Shown here one piece after another: positions 17,881 through 26,527 of a DNA stretch of 64,000 bases. Source of the stretch: Candidatus Scalindua japonica (GTDB lineage Bacteria; Planctomycetota; Brocadiia; Brocadiales; Scalinduaceae); contig NZ_BAOS01000027.1 of NCBI RefSeq assembly GCF_002443295.1, positions 158,842 through 222,841 of the forward strand, written 5' to 3'. The position numbers and the translations under genes were made by a program. The number at the start of each line of letters is the position of its first letter. The first letter of the stretch is position 1. The notes under the pieces were generated by a model. The model was not told the DNA's origin and did not search any database. It was given only the letters and a program-made list of their open reading frames with translations.

Positions 17881-18240
17881 CTATCCTTCGAAAATAAGGA
17901 CAAGTCCGCAGTCAGGACACTCTTTTACATCCTTACCGACGTCGTGGCCACAGGCGGGGCATCTGTTCTGGTCGGCCCACTCCTGTGATTCGCGGTGTTC
18001 CGGATGCATTGTCATATAATGTTCATCAATATAGTCTTGCGCTTCATCAACATTCTCTTCGGTTACCATTAGGATGAACCTGCAACCACATGTTCCAGCG
18101 CTACATCCAGGTGCAAGCGTAACAGCGGTACCAATATCATTTTCAGTCAACATGTCAGCCAACTCTTTTATCCAATCCTGATCACCCTCCTTGACCGCTA
18201 CCCACTCAACCTGAGCTTCTTCTGAATTTGGTGTTTCCAT
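17881..18240 (-). CDS. Small zinc-ribbon protein, DUF2007-like
   Basis: 119 residues. The N-terminal half (VEWVAVKEGDQDWIKELADM, then DIGTAVTLAPG..GCRFILMVTEENVDEAQDYIDEHY) has the alternating beta-alpha pattern of DUF2007/PII-like signalling domains. The C-terminus is a zinc ribbon with two CPxCG-type knuckles (RCPACGHDVG, ECPDCGLVL). CSAGTCGC in the middle adds three more cysteines. Soluble, probably regulatory or protein-binding; the partner is unknown. Confidence 0.7.
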   Translation of the reverse strand: METPNSEEAQVEWVAVKEGDQDWIKELADMLTENDIGTAVTLAPGCSAGTCGCRFILMVTEENVDEAQDYIDEHYMTMHPEHRESQEWADQNRCPACGHDVGKDVKECPDCGLVLIFEG

Positions 18241-18518
18241 TTTTATACCTCTTTATAAGCTGAAAAATATTTTATTTGCAAATATAACATATAAAGGATT
18301 TTCTCGATTTAAGCAATCTCAAATTTATCTCTTTATCTGTGGCGTCTGGATTGTTGTAGACAAATTCTTGACAAAACTCTTGGACCTGAGGGACTGTAGT
18401 TACCCAGATAAGATACCGATTAGTACAAACAGAGTTTTTTTGAGCTTCATAACCACTCTCCTGTTTTATACGGCAAAAAATTACTCATTTTTTTGCACAA
18501 AGACATCTTTCTCTATTG

Positions 18519-18905
18519 TTAAGCAGGTACTAATAGTCTCTTTATAACCTGCATAGCGAGTATCAGTATATGTCCGTCGTGGCCCTTGATCGATTCTATT
18601 AAAGCTGCATCACCACCATTGTTTTCGGATATTTTTTCCAATTCGCTCTTTATCTCCTCACCAGGTCCTTTTCTTTTAATTTTATCCAGTGTATCACATA
18701 CTTCTGATATATTGGTGTCTTCCAGAGAGTCTCGCAGTTTTGATATCAGTATCTGTATGTTGTCATCCGCAACTGTACCCATTCGCTTGGCAAGGTTCCT
18801 GTCTACCAGTTTTCTCTGGATCATCTCATCTACCTCTTCAAGTTTGTCAAAGTGGATCCCCGCCTCTTTTTCCCAAGATTCAAGCTGTTCGATTGATAAA
18901 GCCAT
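18519..18905 (-). CDS. Small helical protein of unknown function
   Basis: 128 residues, mostly helical and charged (LESWEKEAGIHFDKLEEVDE; LISKLRDSLEDTNISEVCDT; LEKISENNGGDAALIESIK). AAGGA lies about 12 bases before the ATG. It begins 18 bases after the nnrD stop and so is probably the last gene of that operon. No family recognised. Confidence 0.65.
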   Translation of the reverse strand: MALSIEQLESWEKEAGIHFDKLEEVDEMIQRKLVDRNLAKRMGTVADDNIQILISKLRDSLEDTNISEVCDTLDKIKRKGPGEEIKSELEKISENNGGDAALIESIKGHDGHILILAMQVIKRLLVPA

Positions 18906-18923
18906 TTCTAAAATTCCATCCTT

Positions 18924-19846
18924 TCAATTTTTATATTTTTTAAATGCGTCAGGTAGGTACTCAATAATGTCGGAAGCGATCATTGACAGCTCTCCCTTTT
19001 TCTTTGCCGCAATATCACCTGCCAGGCCATGGATGTAGACACCAAGTTGTGAAGCGTCAAATACATCGTATCCTTGGCCGATTAATGACACAATGGTTCC
19101 CGTCAGGGCATCACCCGCACCGGCAGTTGCCATTCCGGGATTACCCGTACGGTTTACGTATACTTTTTCATAATCTGCCACTATTGTTTTATCTCCCTTT
19201 AATACCAGGATAAGTTTTTTTTCATTACTCAATATTTTTCGAATTGATTGAACAAACTGTGTTGCCGTTTCCAACCTCTCTTTTTGAATATCCCTTGCCG
19301 AACCGAGCCCTGTTAAGCGTGACATCTCTCCGGGATGTGGTGTTAATACCACGTTTTTTTTATCTTGTGTAGTACATTTACATTATCCGTAAGCGCGTTA
19401 AGTCCATCGGCATCAATTACCATATTGCGATCTATATTTTTTATTAACCAGAGTATGAGTCCTCTCGTCTCCGGTTGTTGAGAAAGACCGGGTCCCAATG
19501 CGACGACATCGTGCGCCTCACACAACTTCATGATCTCTTTTCTCCCTTCATTGGAGAGTGTAGCCGCTTTTGTTTCGGGCAGAGGATGCGTCATAACGCA
19601 CGTAAGTTTCACCTCCATTACAGGATTCAGGCTCTCAGGTATACCCAATGTAACAATACCAGATCCGCTCCTTAATGCGGCTTTCGCACAGAGGCAAGCA
19701 GCACCTGTCATACCCGGTGAACCGGCAAGCACCAATACACGGCCGTAGCTCCCTTTATGAGAGTTGCTTTTCCTGGTTTTTAATGCAGGCAGGTTTTTAA
19801 TTTTGATCATGTTACCTGGTTGAAAGTTAAGTAATTTGTGTGTCAT
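18924..19846 (-). pseudogene. nnrD: NAD(P)H-hydrate dehydratase (NnrD), single frameshift
   Basis: Two overlapping frames make one ribokinase-like enzyme that repairs hydrated NAD(P)H. The first (19343-19846) has SYGRVLVLAGSPGMTGAACL, LRSGSGIVTL and DADGLNAL. The second (18924-19352) has VVLTPHPGEMSRLTG, LVLKGDKTIV and NPGMATAGAGDALTGTI, the catalytic GAGD motif. They join at a run of eight A on the coding strand (plus-strand T run 19354-19361): one extra A would give KIKKNVVLTPHPGEM in frame. The usual fused epimerase domain is absent, so this is the dehydratase-only form, about 305 residues if repaired. The start may be 19846 or the ATG at 19810. The break may be a sequencing error, since nothing else in the gene has decayed. 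Confidence 0.85.
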
Positions 19847-19920
19847 TTTTTTTTAAAAGGAGTCCAGCACTAATCTATGGGGGCTCCTGTGAAAGCAGGG
19901 TTTATTATAATTGATTGAAT

Positions 19921-20670
19921 CTATTTAGTACTATTTATCAAAGACGCGACATAAGCAGCTCCAAAACCATTATCTATATTTACAACAGTAACATTTGCTG
20001 CACAGCTGTTCAGCATTGCTAAAAGTGGAGTAACACCACCGAAGCTTGTACCGTATCCTATGCTCGTTGGTACACCAATAACAGGACGGGCGACCATTCC
20101 TCCCACCACACTGGCAAGCGCCCCTTCCATACCGGCAATAACGATAATTACATTTGCAGTCATTATATCATTCTGATTGCTGAGCAGGCGATGTATACCC
20201 GCAACTCCCGCATCATAAAGGACCTTTACGTTGTTTCCCATTATTTCCGCAGTCTCCCTCGCTTCTTCAGCGACTGGTATATCTGAGGTGCCGGCAGTTA
20301 CAATCAATATTAAACCCTTCTTCTTTTTTGAGCGAGATTTCTTAATAACGATTGTCCCGGCTTTCTCATTGTATCGGGCATTCTTATATTGTTGAGAAAT
20401 ACATTTATATATCTCTTTGTTGGCTCGTGTTGCTAATAGATCAGACCCATGTTTAATAATCTGACCTGCAATTTTAAGTACCTGTTCAGGAGTTTTTCCC
20501 GCACAGAATATCACTTCAGGAAAACCACAACGTATGGTCCGGTGAGTGTCAACCTTGGCGAATCCCAGGTCTTTATATGGCAGTTCCTTAAAACTCTGCA
20601 GGGCGTTTTCTATTGTAATGTCACCTTTTTTTACCTTTGTTAAAAGTTTTTTAATTGTGATATTGTCCAT
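19921..20670 (-). CDS. larB: LarB, nickel-pincer cofactor biosynthesis
   Basis: LarB carboxylates and hydrolyses nicotinic acid adenine dinucleotide, the first step to the nickel pincer nucleotide of lactate racemase-type enzymes. The PurE-like C-terminal domain carries the family motifs: VTAGTSDIPVAEEARETAE, YDAGVAGIHRLL, IAGMEGALASVVGG, PVIGVPTSIGYG and GFGAAYVASLIN. The N-terminal half (about 1-110) is the LarB-specific helical region. Length 249 matches the family. GAGG lies about 9 bases before the ATG. No larA, larC or larE is in the window; their absence says nothing about the rest of the genome. It precedes nnrD by 74 bases. Confidence 0.95.
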   Translation of the reverse strand: MDNITIKKLLTKVKKGDITIENALQSFKELPYKDLGFAKVDTHRTIRCGFPEVIFCAGKTPEQVLKIAGQIIKHGSDLLATRANKEIYKCISQQYKNARYNEKAGTIVIKKSRSKKKKGLILIVTAGTSDIPVAEEARETAEIMGNNVKVLYDAGVAGIHRLLSNQNDIMTANVIIVIAGMEGALASVVGGMVARPVIGVPTSIGYGTSFGGVTPLLAMLNSCAANVTVVNIDNGFGAAYVASLINSTK

Positions 20671-20816
20671 TGTAAATGCCTCAGAAAAAGTTATAAGTGC
20701 CTAAAGTTTCAAATGCGTTAACGTTATGGATTTTTTTATTATCAGGCACGGTCATTCACTTAAGGTACTTCATACTTGATTGCAGCGTTCAACACTATAT
20801 TATATAGTGATACCTA

Positions 20817-21827
20817 CTATGGTATTGCTTCAACTTCGAGATTAGAGAAATTTTTTTCTACATATTTATGAAATGCAAGTCCCGCTACCATTGCAGCATT
20901 ATCCATACATAGCTTCTTTGAAGGATAAAAGAGTGGTATGCCACGCCGCTTTGCCGAATCGGTAAGTTTCTGTCGTAATCTAGAGTTACAGGCAACTCCA
21001 CCGCCAAGGATAATGCTTTTAGTAGAAAATTTAGTTGCCGCAAAAATTGTTTTGTCTACAAGTACGTCAATAACCGCTTCCTGAAAACTTGCAGCAATGT
21101 CCGCAATCTCCTGATTAGTCAGCTTCGGCATTTCGCTGGCCTTACTTAAGTCCTGACCCATACAGTGATACAGGACTGCAGTTTTTATACCACTGAAACT
21201 GAAATCAAGAGATCCTTTTTTCAGATAAGAGCGAGGGAATTGTATTGCCCTCTCATTACCTTTTGCCGAAAGAGTATCGATCTCTGGTCCAGCGGGATAT
21301 CCTAAACCTAAAATCTTACCAACTTTATCAAATGCTTCTCCTGCAGCGTCATCTATAGTAACTCCAACAGACTCAAAATTTATTTCACTATGTGTCAGAA
21401 ATAAAGAGGTATGCCCTCCGGATACCACAAGACTGATCGCCGGATAATCAATATCATCATATTCTATTTTACTTGCGTAAATATGCGCATGTAGATGATT
21501 GACTGTTATCAGCGGTTTTTTCAATATCCAGCTTAACGACTTGGCTGCCGTAAGTCCAATTAATAGTGCCCCTATAAGACCAGGAGTATTTGCTACAGAT
21601 ATTGCGTCCAGGTCACTCATCTTTATATTCGCTTCAGCAACCGCTTTGTCAATTACCGTTATAATCGTGTCTGTGTGGGCCCGGCAAGCGATTTCTGGCA
21701 CTACACCACCAAATCTTGAATGCAGGTCTTGTTGAGATGCAACTATGTTTGAATAGATTTTTTTACCATTTTCTACCACAGCCGCAGACGTTTCATCACA
21801 AGAGGTTTCGATTCCGAGAATTATCAT
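20817..21827 (-). CDS. tsaD: tRNA N6-adenosine threonylcarbamoyltransferase TsaD
   Basis: TsaD transfers threonylcarbamoyl to A37 of ANN-decoding tRNAs, with TsaB, TsaE and TsaC. All landmarks are present: [14 protein letters not shown] (ATP site), the metal-binding [40 protein letters not shown]-type region, and [11 protein letters not shown]. Length 336 is standard. Another member of the pathway, tsaE, lies at 34097-34612. It is followed by larB after 146 bases. Confidence 0.97.
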   Translation of the reverse strand: [336 protein letters not shown]

Positions 21828-21915
21828 ATGTATTAAAGGAGGTTTGTCATGCGTGAAAGCAGCTGGAATTAGTCGTTTAAAACAATTAAATTTAGATCCG
21901 CTTTAACTGTTATAT

Positions 21916-23202
21916 CTAGTTGGTTTCAGAATTATCACTCTTGCTTTTCAAAATATTAATTGCCCTGGCAAGCTGTGCATCAACAAATTTTTCTTTTTCA
22001 TCATTAGTTTCTATTGGCTCTTTCCCGTTTTTCGTTCGTATGTCTGCCGCGTTTACTCTAGCCAAGTGCCTGTGCAAACCTCTCACTTCCTCTTGAGTAA
22101 GATCCACCTTTATATCCGGTTCAATACCTATACCATCAATCAGGGTCCCGGATGGTGTATAGTACTTTGCTGTTGTCAGTTTCAGTGCGGAATTTTTGTT
22201 TGTTATTGGTATTAAACTTTGGACTGAGCCTTTACCAAAAGTTTTGGTCCCCAGTAAAAGGCCGCGTTTATGGTCTTTAACCGCTCCCGCAACGATTTCA
22301 GAGGCGCTGGCGCTACCATTATTAACTAATATGATCAGTGGAAATTTTTTGTACGTTTTTGATCTGTGCGCTTTATATTCGTGATGCTGTGATTTGTGCC
22401 TGCCTTTTGTAGAAACAATTAATCCTTTTTTAATAAACTTGTCAGCCATCCCAACTGCAATATTCAAGAGGCCTCCCGGATTAAACCGGAGGTCGAGGAC
22501 CAGGGATTCCATTCCTTGTTTTTGCAGTTCTTTCACTGCAACGTCCAGGTCATCTATTGTGTTATCTTGAAAACTGGTAACCGCGATATAACCTATCTTG
22601 CCCTCTTCATCAACGATCCTTGTGCCACGCGTACTGTTTAGATGGATTTTTGCGCGTTCTATAGTAATGTCAACCGGTTCACTTTCACCCTCACGTACTA
22701 CAGTTATTGTTACCTTCGTATGTGTTTTGCCTCGGAGCATTTCAATTGCCTCAGGAATTGAAATATTCTTTGTTGATTTTCCATCAATTTTGATTATCAC
22801 ATCACCAATATATACTCCCGCGTGAAAAGCTGGTGAATCAACAATAGGCGTCAAAACCGTTAAAAATCCATTCTTTATAACGACTTCGATACCCAGTCCG
22901 TCAAACTCACCTTCTGTTTCAATTTTTAACTCCTTAAGGTTTTGTGAATCAATAAATTGACTGTAGGGGTCCAGGCCGGCAAGCATTCCCTTATAAGCGT
23001 TCATAAGCAACGTTCTCAGCCCGACTTCATCAACGTATTTATTCTGAATCTCCTTTATTATGCTTATAAACTCTTCAAAATCCTGAAAAAAGACGTCCGG
23101 ATCAATTTTTTCCTCTTTCTGCGCAAGCAAGTAGCATGGATTTAAAGAAAAAATAAAAAATACTATCCAGATAATTATAAAGCTACATTTCATCCTTAAC
23201 AC
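21916..23202 (-). CDS. S41 C-terminal processing protease (CtpA-like)
   Basis: A signal peptide (SFIIIWIVFFIFSLNPCYLLAQ) sends the protein to the periplasm. A PDZ domain at about 90-170 (GLGIEVVIKNGFLTVLTPI; GDVIIKIDGKS) is followed by the S41 catalytic core with Ser in NNGSASASEIVAGAV and Lys in GTKTFGKGSVQ. Length 428 is normal for CtpA/Prc-type enzymes. The start is uncertain: GTG at 23202 or the ATG at 23193, three codons on. A longer paralogue runs off the left edge of the window at 1-2242. Confidence 0.93.
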   Translation of the reverse strand: MLRMKCSFIIIWIVFFIFSLNPCYLLAQKEEKIDPDVFFQDFEEFISIIKEIQNKYVDEVGLRTLLMNAYKGMLAGLDPYSQFIDSQNLKELKIETEGEFDGLGIEVVIKNGFLTVLTPIVDSPAFHAGVYIGDVIIKIDGKSTKNISIPEAIEMLRGKTHTKVTITVVREGESEPVDITIERAKIHLNSTRGTRIVDEEGKIGYIAVTSFQDNTIDDLDVAVKELQKQGMESLVLDLRFNPGGLLNIAVGMADKFIKKGLIVSTKGRHKSQHHEYKAHRSKTYKKFPLIILVNNGSASASEIVAGAVKDHKRGLLLGTKTFGKGSVQSLIPITNKNSALKLTTAKYYTPSGTLIDGIGIEPDIKVDLTQEEVRGLHRHLARVNAADIRTKNGKEPIETNDEKEKFVDAQLARAINILKSKSDNSETN

Positions 23203-23315
23203 TAATAACTGCTCCTCATTTTTTGAATCTTTCCCTTTTATTAATTATCATAGCAGGGTGAATTAAGTGAAACGGATCCACTCTTTATTTTACGGTATTA
23301 ATGTGTGGGTATTTC

Positions 23316-23346
23316 GGTGGATTCGGCCGAAGGGCCTTAATCCACC
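23316..23346. repeat. Inverted-repeat hairpin
   Basis: GGTGGATT and AATCCACC form the outer stem, with GGCC/GGCC inside. This is a widespread small cruciform repeat. A second hairpin, CCATAAATT with AATTTATGG, lies at 23395-23432. Both sit between the end of tRNA-Phe and the start of the S41 gene and could terminate tRNA transcripts. Confidence 0.5.
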
Positions 23347-23456
23347 CTAAACGAATATCTTTAAAGTCTACCCGTAGGGTGTTAATTTAATTCCTCCATA
23401 AATTTCCTCCTGTGAAGGAAGAATTTATGGGGAATAAAATGGGAAATTCAATGTGG

Positions 23457-23529
23457 TGGGCAGAGCCGGAATCGAACCGGCGACACCGGGATTTTCAATC
23501 CCGTGCTCTACCAACTGAGCTATCTGCCC
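23457..23529 (-). tRNA. tRNA-Phe (anticodon GAA)
   Basis: Acceptor arms GGGCAGA and TCTGCCC pair perfectly. The anticodon stem CGGGA/TCCCG encloses GAA, and the T-arm is CCGGTTCGATTCCGG. The discriminator is A, and CCA is encoded (complement of 23454-23456). It lies 37 bases after ribF. A TTGACA (complement of 23573-23578) overlapping the ribF end is a candidate -35, without a clear -10. Confidence 0.96.
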
Positions 23530-23566
23530 TGAATTTTAATCAGAAGATGCAGTTTGTGCATTGTGG

Positions 23567-24513
23567 CTACTCTGTCAATACTTTCTCGGACGTCTTGTTC
23601 ATAAATCTTATTCTGTCTCGTCCTAATTGCAACTTTAATTCATCTGCACTTTTAAACCTGGTTTCTTCTCTTAGTTTATAAAGAAACTGCACTTCCAGGT
23701 CCTTTCCATAAATTGATTCTTTAAAATCAATTATGTGGACTTCTACTACAGGCTCATCATCACACGTGCTTTCTCGGAATGTAGGACAAGTTCCTATATT
23801 GGTTATAGCATTATACTCCTTTCCTTCCAGAAGCGCTTTAGTCGCATATACTCCGGAAGGAGGTTTTATCTCATGATGAAGATTCAGGTTAGCAGTAGGA
23901 AACCCCAGCCCTTTTCCTCGGCCAGAGCCTTTTATAACCGTACCAAATACTGAAACACGCCTGCCCAACATTCCCCTTGCTTTCTGCAAGTTGCCTTGAA
24001 TAATATGTTTTCGTATTGTTGTACTACTTGTTCTCTCGCCTTCAAATTCCACGGGATTGCATGTGACTACTTCAAATCCGTATTTTTTAGCATAGCTACT
24101 AACCATAGACGCATTACCCCTTCTGTCCTTGCCAAATGAACAGTCAAATCCTAGAACGACGACTTTAGCTCCCAACCACTCATACATTATTTTACTTATA
24201 AAATCTTCGGCGCTGACTTCAGATATTTTCTTATTAAATTCCAGCACCACTGATATATCAACACCGAGTTGTTCAAACAATACCAGTCTATGTTCCAGCG
24301 AAGTAATACAAGTTTGTTGTGTTTGTGAAAGAACGTTTTTAGGGCGACGATCAAAAGTCAGAACTATCGATTCCCCGTTTTTTTTGTTTGCCAGATGTAT
24401 AGTTTTTTGAATGACCTTTTGATGGCCAGAATGAACACCGTCAAACACTCCTAATGTAACAACAGGCCAGGTAAGTTTTTTTTTATCTGTTTGATACCAA
24501 AAATTGTATCCAA
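23567..24513 (-). pseudogene. ribF: Riboflavin kinase/FAD synthetase RibF, frameshift near the start
   Basis: RibF phosphorylates riboflavin and adenylates FMN to FAD. From 24448 the frame reads VFDGVHSGHQKVI (nucleotidyltransferase HxGH), SAEDFISKI, FDCSFGKDRRGN, then the kinase domain with GRGKGLGFPTANL and TNIGTCPTFRE. The N-terminus lacks a canonical start in that frame. In another frame a TTG at 24513, with AGAGG 6 bases upstream, reads MDTIFGIKQIKKK, a typical RibF N-terminus. The two frames join at nine A on the coding strand (plus T run 24476-24484); one extra A restores MDTIFGIKQIKKKLTWPVVT. FAD synthesis is essential, so a sequencing error or non-standard initiation is more likely than loss. 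19 bases separate it from the SurA-like gene. Confidence 0.85.
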
Positions 24514-24532
24514 TTTGAACCTCTTGCGTACG

Positions 24533-26203
24533 TTAGCTTTTGCTCTTACCCAATTGAGTCTTTGTTCCTATCCAGGATTCCCATTCAGTCGAAAATGCAA
24601 ACTGTTTTTCCATAAGATATTGTTGCATTATTTCATCTTTCTTTTCTTCGAATTCCTTTGGATCAACCCGCTTTCTATCCGCCAATGTTATTACATAACA
24701 TGTCTTTTCACCTCTGTTTTCAACAGCAATGGCCGAGGTCCCAACTTTTAAACCGAAAGCAGTTTCTGCAATTTTAGCTTTTTCCGGTTCCAATACCTCC
24801 GTGTCATCACCTTCACCAAATATACCCGGTCTACAGACATATTTTGTTTCTACTATTGCTAATTTACCGGTCTCATTTTCTATAAATTTTATACCCTCTT
24901 CAAAAGATGTCTGATTTACTTTTTCAAGGCATTTTTTCGCAAACTCTTCCGTCTCTTCAAATGCTTTTTCATAACGTAGATCTTCGGCAACTTTATCATG
25001 GATCACTTTATAAGGAGGTATAAGTGGTTCGACTTTTTCTATTACACGAAAAATAAGTTTACCTTCCGCAGAACTTATAGGGGTCGATGGATCATTGACT
25101 TCCCTTTCAAATACCTGCTGGGGGAATTGTGGGAGATCAATAAACACTTCCCTTAATTCTTCTTTTGTGAAATAGTTTGTCCCGTTATTCCTGTTTGTAG
25201 CGACAACATGTGAAAGACCATATTTCTCAGCAAGTTTAGCAAAACTGATAAACCCTTCTTTGTCAATATTTTCATATATGTCATTATCCACATCAGCAAT
25301 ACGTTTGTTAAGCATTGTTTCGCGCTCTCTGAGAAGCATATTATTTTTAATTTGTGTTTTCACTTCATCATAAGGCTTGAATTCTGATACAGAAGTTTCA
25401 TCCGGTTTTTCTACGGATTCTTTTTTGAACATAAGGGCTTTTTTTTCTTCATAATATTTTCGCATTTCTTCATCAGTAATATTAATCTGTTTCTCTACTT
25501 CATCAGACTTTGCGATTATATATTCAACTTTAACTTTTTCAGGTTCTTTATAGCCCCATATCCCCTCTGCAACATCAGGATAATTTTCTTTATACTTGTC
25601 GTAAAAAGATTTAATCTCGTCCTCTTTGATTTCAACCCGACGGATAAAATTCCTGGCACTAAGGGCAGCATATTTGATTTTTACCTGCTCATTTTCTTTG
25701 ATATATCGCTGGAATGCCTCATTCCTGGTAACCTTTACGGAGCTTTTTAAGAGGTATTGAAGTTTACGGGATAAAAGATATTCTTTTATAGTTTGTTCAA
25801 ACTGCGGTTCTGTCAAATGAAATACATTTCCAATCAAACGCCTGAAACCTTCTTTATCTTCAAAGATGCGCGGGTCAACAGGAAAAAAATTTCGTATCTC
25901 CTGCGCAAGTTCATCTTTCGTAATGACTATTCCCATGTTCTCCGCCTGACCGATGAGCGCCATCTGCCGCCACACCTGTTGGGCTACCGGTTCTTTGGAA
26001 TCTCTGAAAAAAATCCGTGACCATCTGGTGGCAGTATTACTAAACTGGTCCTGAGTGATTTTCTGACCAAGGATCTCCCCGACACCAGGCTTTGGAATAA
26101 TGTATTCCGCCGCAGGACCAATCCCCCAAATTAACATTAAAAACACGACTAGAACACCCAGGAGTTTTTTCTGATTTCTTCTAAACCAGCTTGTTGCAGC
26201 CAT
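24533..26203 (-). CDS. SurA/PpiD-like membrane-anchored periplasmic chaperone
   Basis: A short cytoplasmic start (MAATSWFRRNQKK) and one membrane segment (LLGVLVVFLMLIWGIGPA) anchor a large periplasmic part. Residues 40-180 match the SurA N-terminal chaperone domain (ILGQKITQDQFSNTATRW; FRRLIGNVFHLTEPQFEQTI). A region at about 330-420 (LAEKYGLSHV..TKEELREVF..PQQVFEREVND) sits where a parvulin domain would be but shows no clear PPIase motif. Length 556. AGAGG is well placed before the ATG. Likely role: folding of exported or outer-membrane proteins. Confidence 0.82.
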   Translation of the reverse strand: MAATSWFRRNQKKLLGVLVVFLMLIWGIGPAAEYIIPKPGVGEILGQKITQDQFSNTATRWSRIFFRDSKEPVAQQVWRQMALIGQAENMGIVITKDELAQEIRNFFPVDPRIFEDKEGFRRLIGNVFHLTEPQFEQTIKEYLLSRKLQYLLKSSVKVTRNEAFQRYIKENEQVKIKYAALSARNFIRRVEIKEDEIKSFYDKYKENYPDVAEGIWGYKEPEKVKVEYIIAKSDEVEKQINITDEEMRKYYEEKKALMFKKESVEKPDETSVSEFKPYDEVKTQIKNNMLLRERETMLNKRIADVDNDIYENIDKEGFISFAKLAEKYGLSHVVATNRNNGTNYFTKEELREVFIDLPQFPQQVFEREVNDPSTPISSAEGKLIFRVIEKVEPLIPPYKVIHDKVAEDLRYEKAFEETEEFAKKCLEKVNQTSFEEGIKFIENETGKLAIVETKYVCRPGIFGEGDDTEVLEPEKAKIAETAFGLKVGTSAIAVENRGEKTCYVITLADRKRVDPKEFEEKKDEIMQQYLMEKQFAFSTEWESWIGTKTQLGKSKS

Positions 26204-26527
26204 AAATACCTCTCATTTCGCATTTGCGTCACATTGAGTTTAATAAATCAAGAACAAAAATGCTTTATATTAAAATGAAACAATTCTTAAAAAATCGTGA
26301 AATAGTGAATAAAAACGAACGTTGAATTATATAAAGCAACGTAGTAACTATCAACTGCTTTTTATAAAAATTTATAATCAAGGTCCTATATCTGCTGAAA
26401 ACACACAAGAAATTTAACAGGAAAACCCTTGACACTAACATACACCTTTGATTTAATTTTTAACTTTAGCATTATCAAGATATGTTTTCATTTTAAATCT
26501 TCAATAAATAATAGTAAGATTATTCGT
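26204..26527. other. Divergent intergenic region
   Basis: It lies between the SurA-like gene (minus) and topA (plus), is strongly AT-rich, and must hold both promoters. The frame of topA is open upstream to 26429, but that extension looks non-coding. No repeats noticed. Confidence 0.5.

Noticed and set aside
21843..21873. A perfect AAGGAGG followed by ATG and a 7-codon frame upstream of tsaD, on the opposite strand
   Set aside because: The peptide (MRESSWN) is too short to judge and the site may be chance; no gene follows it.
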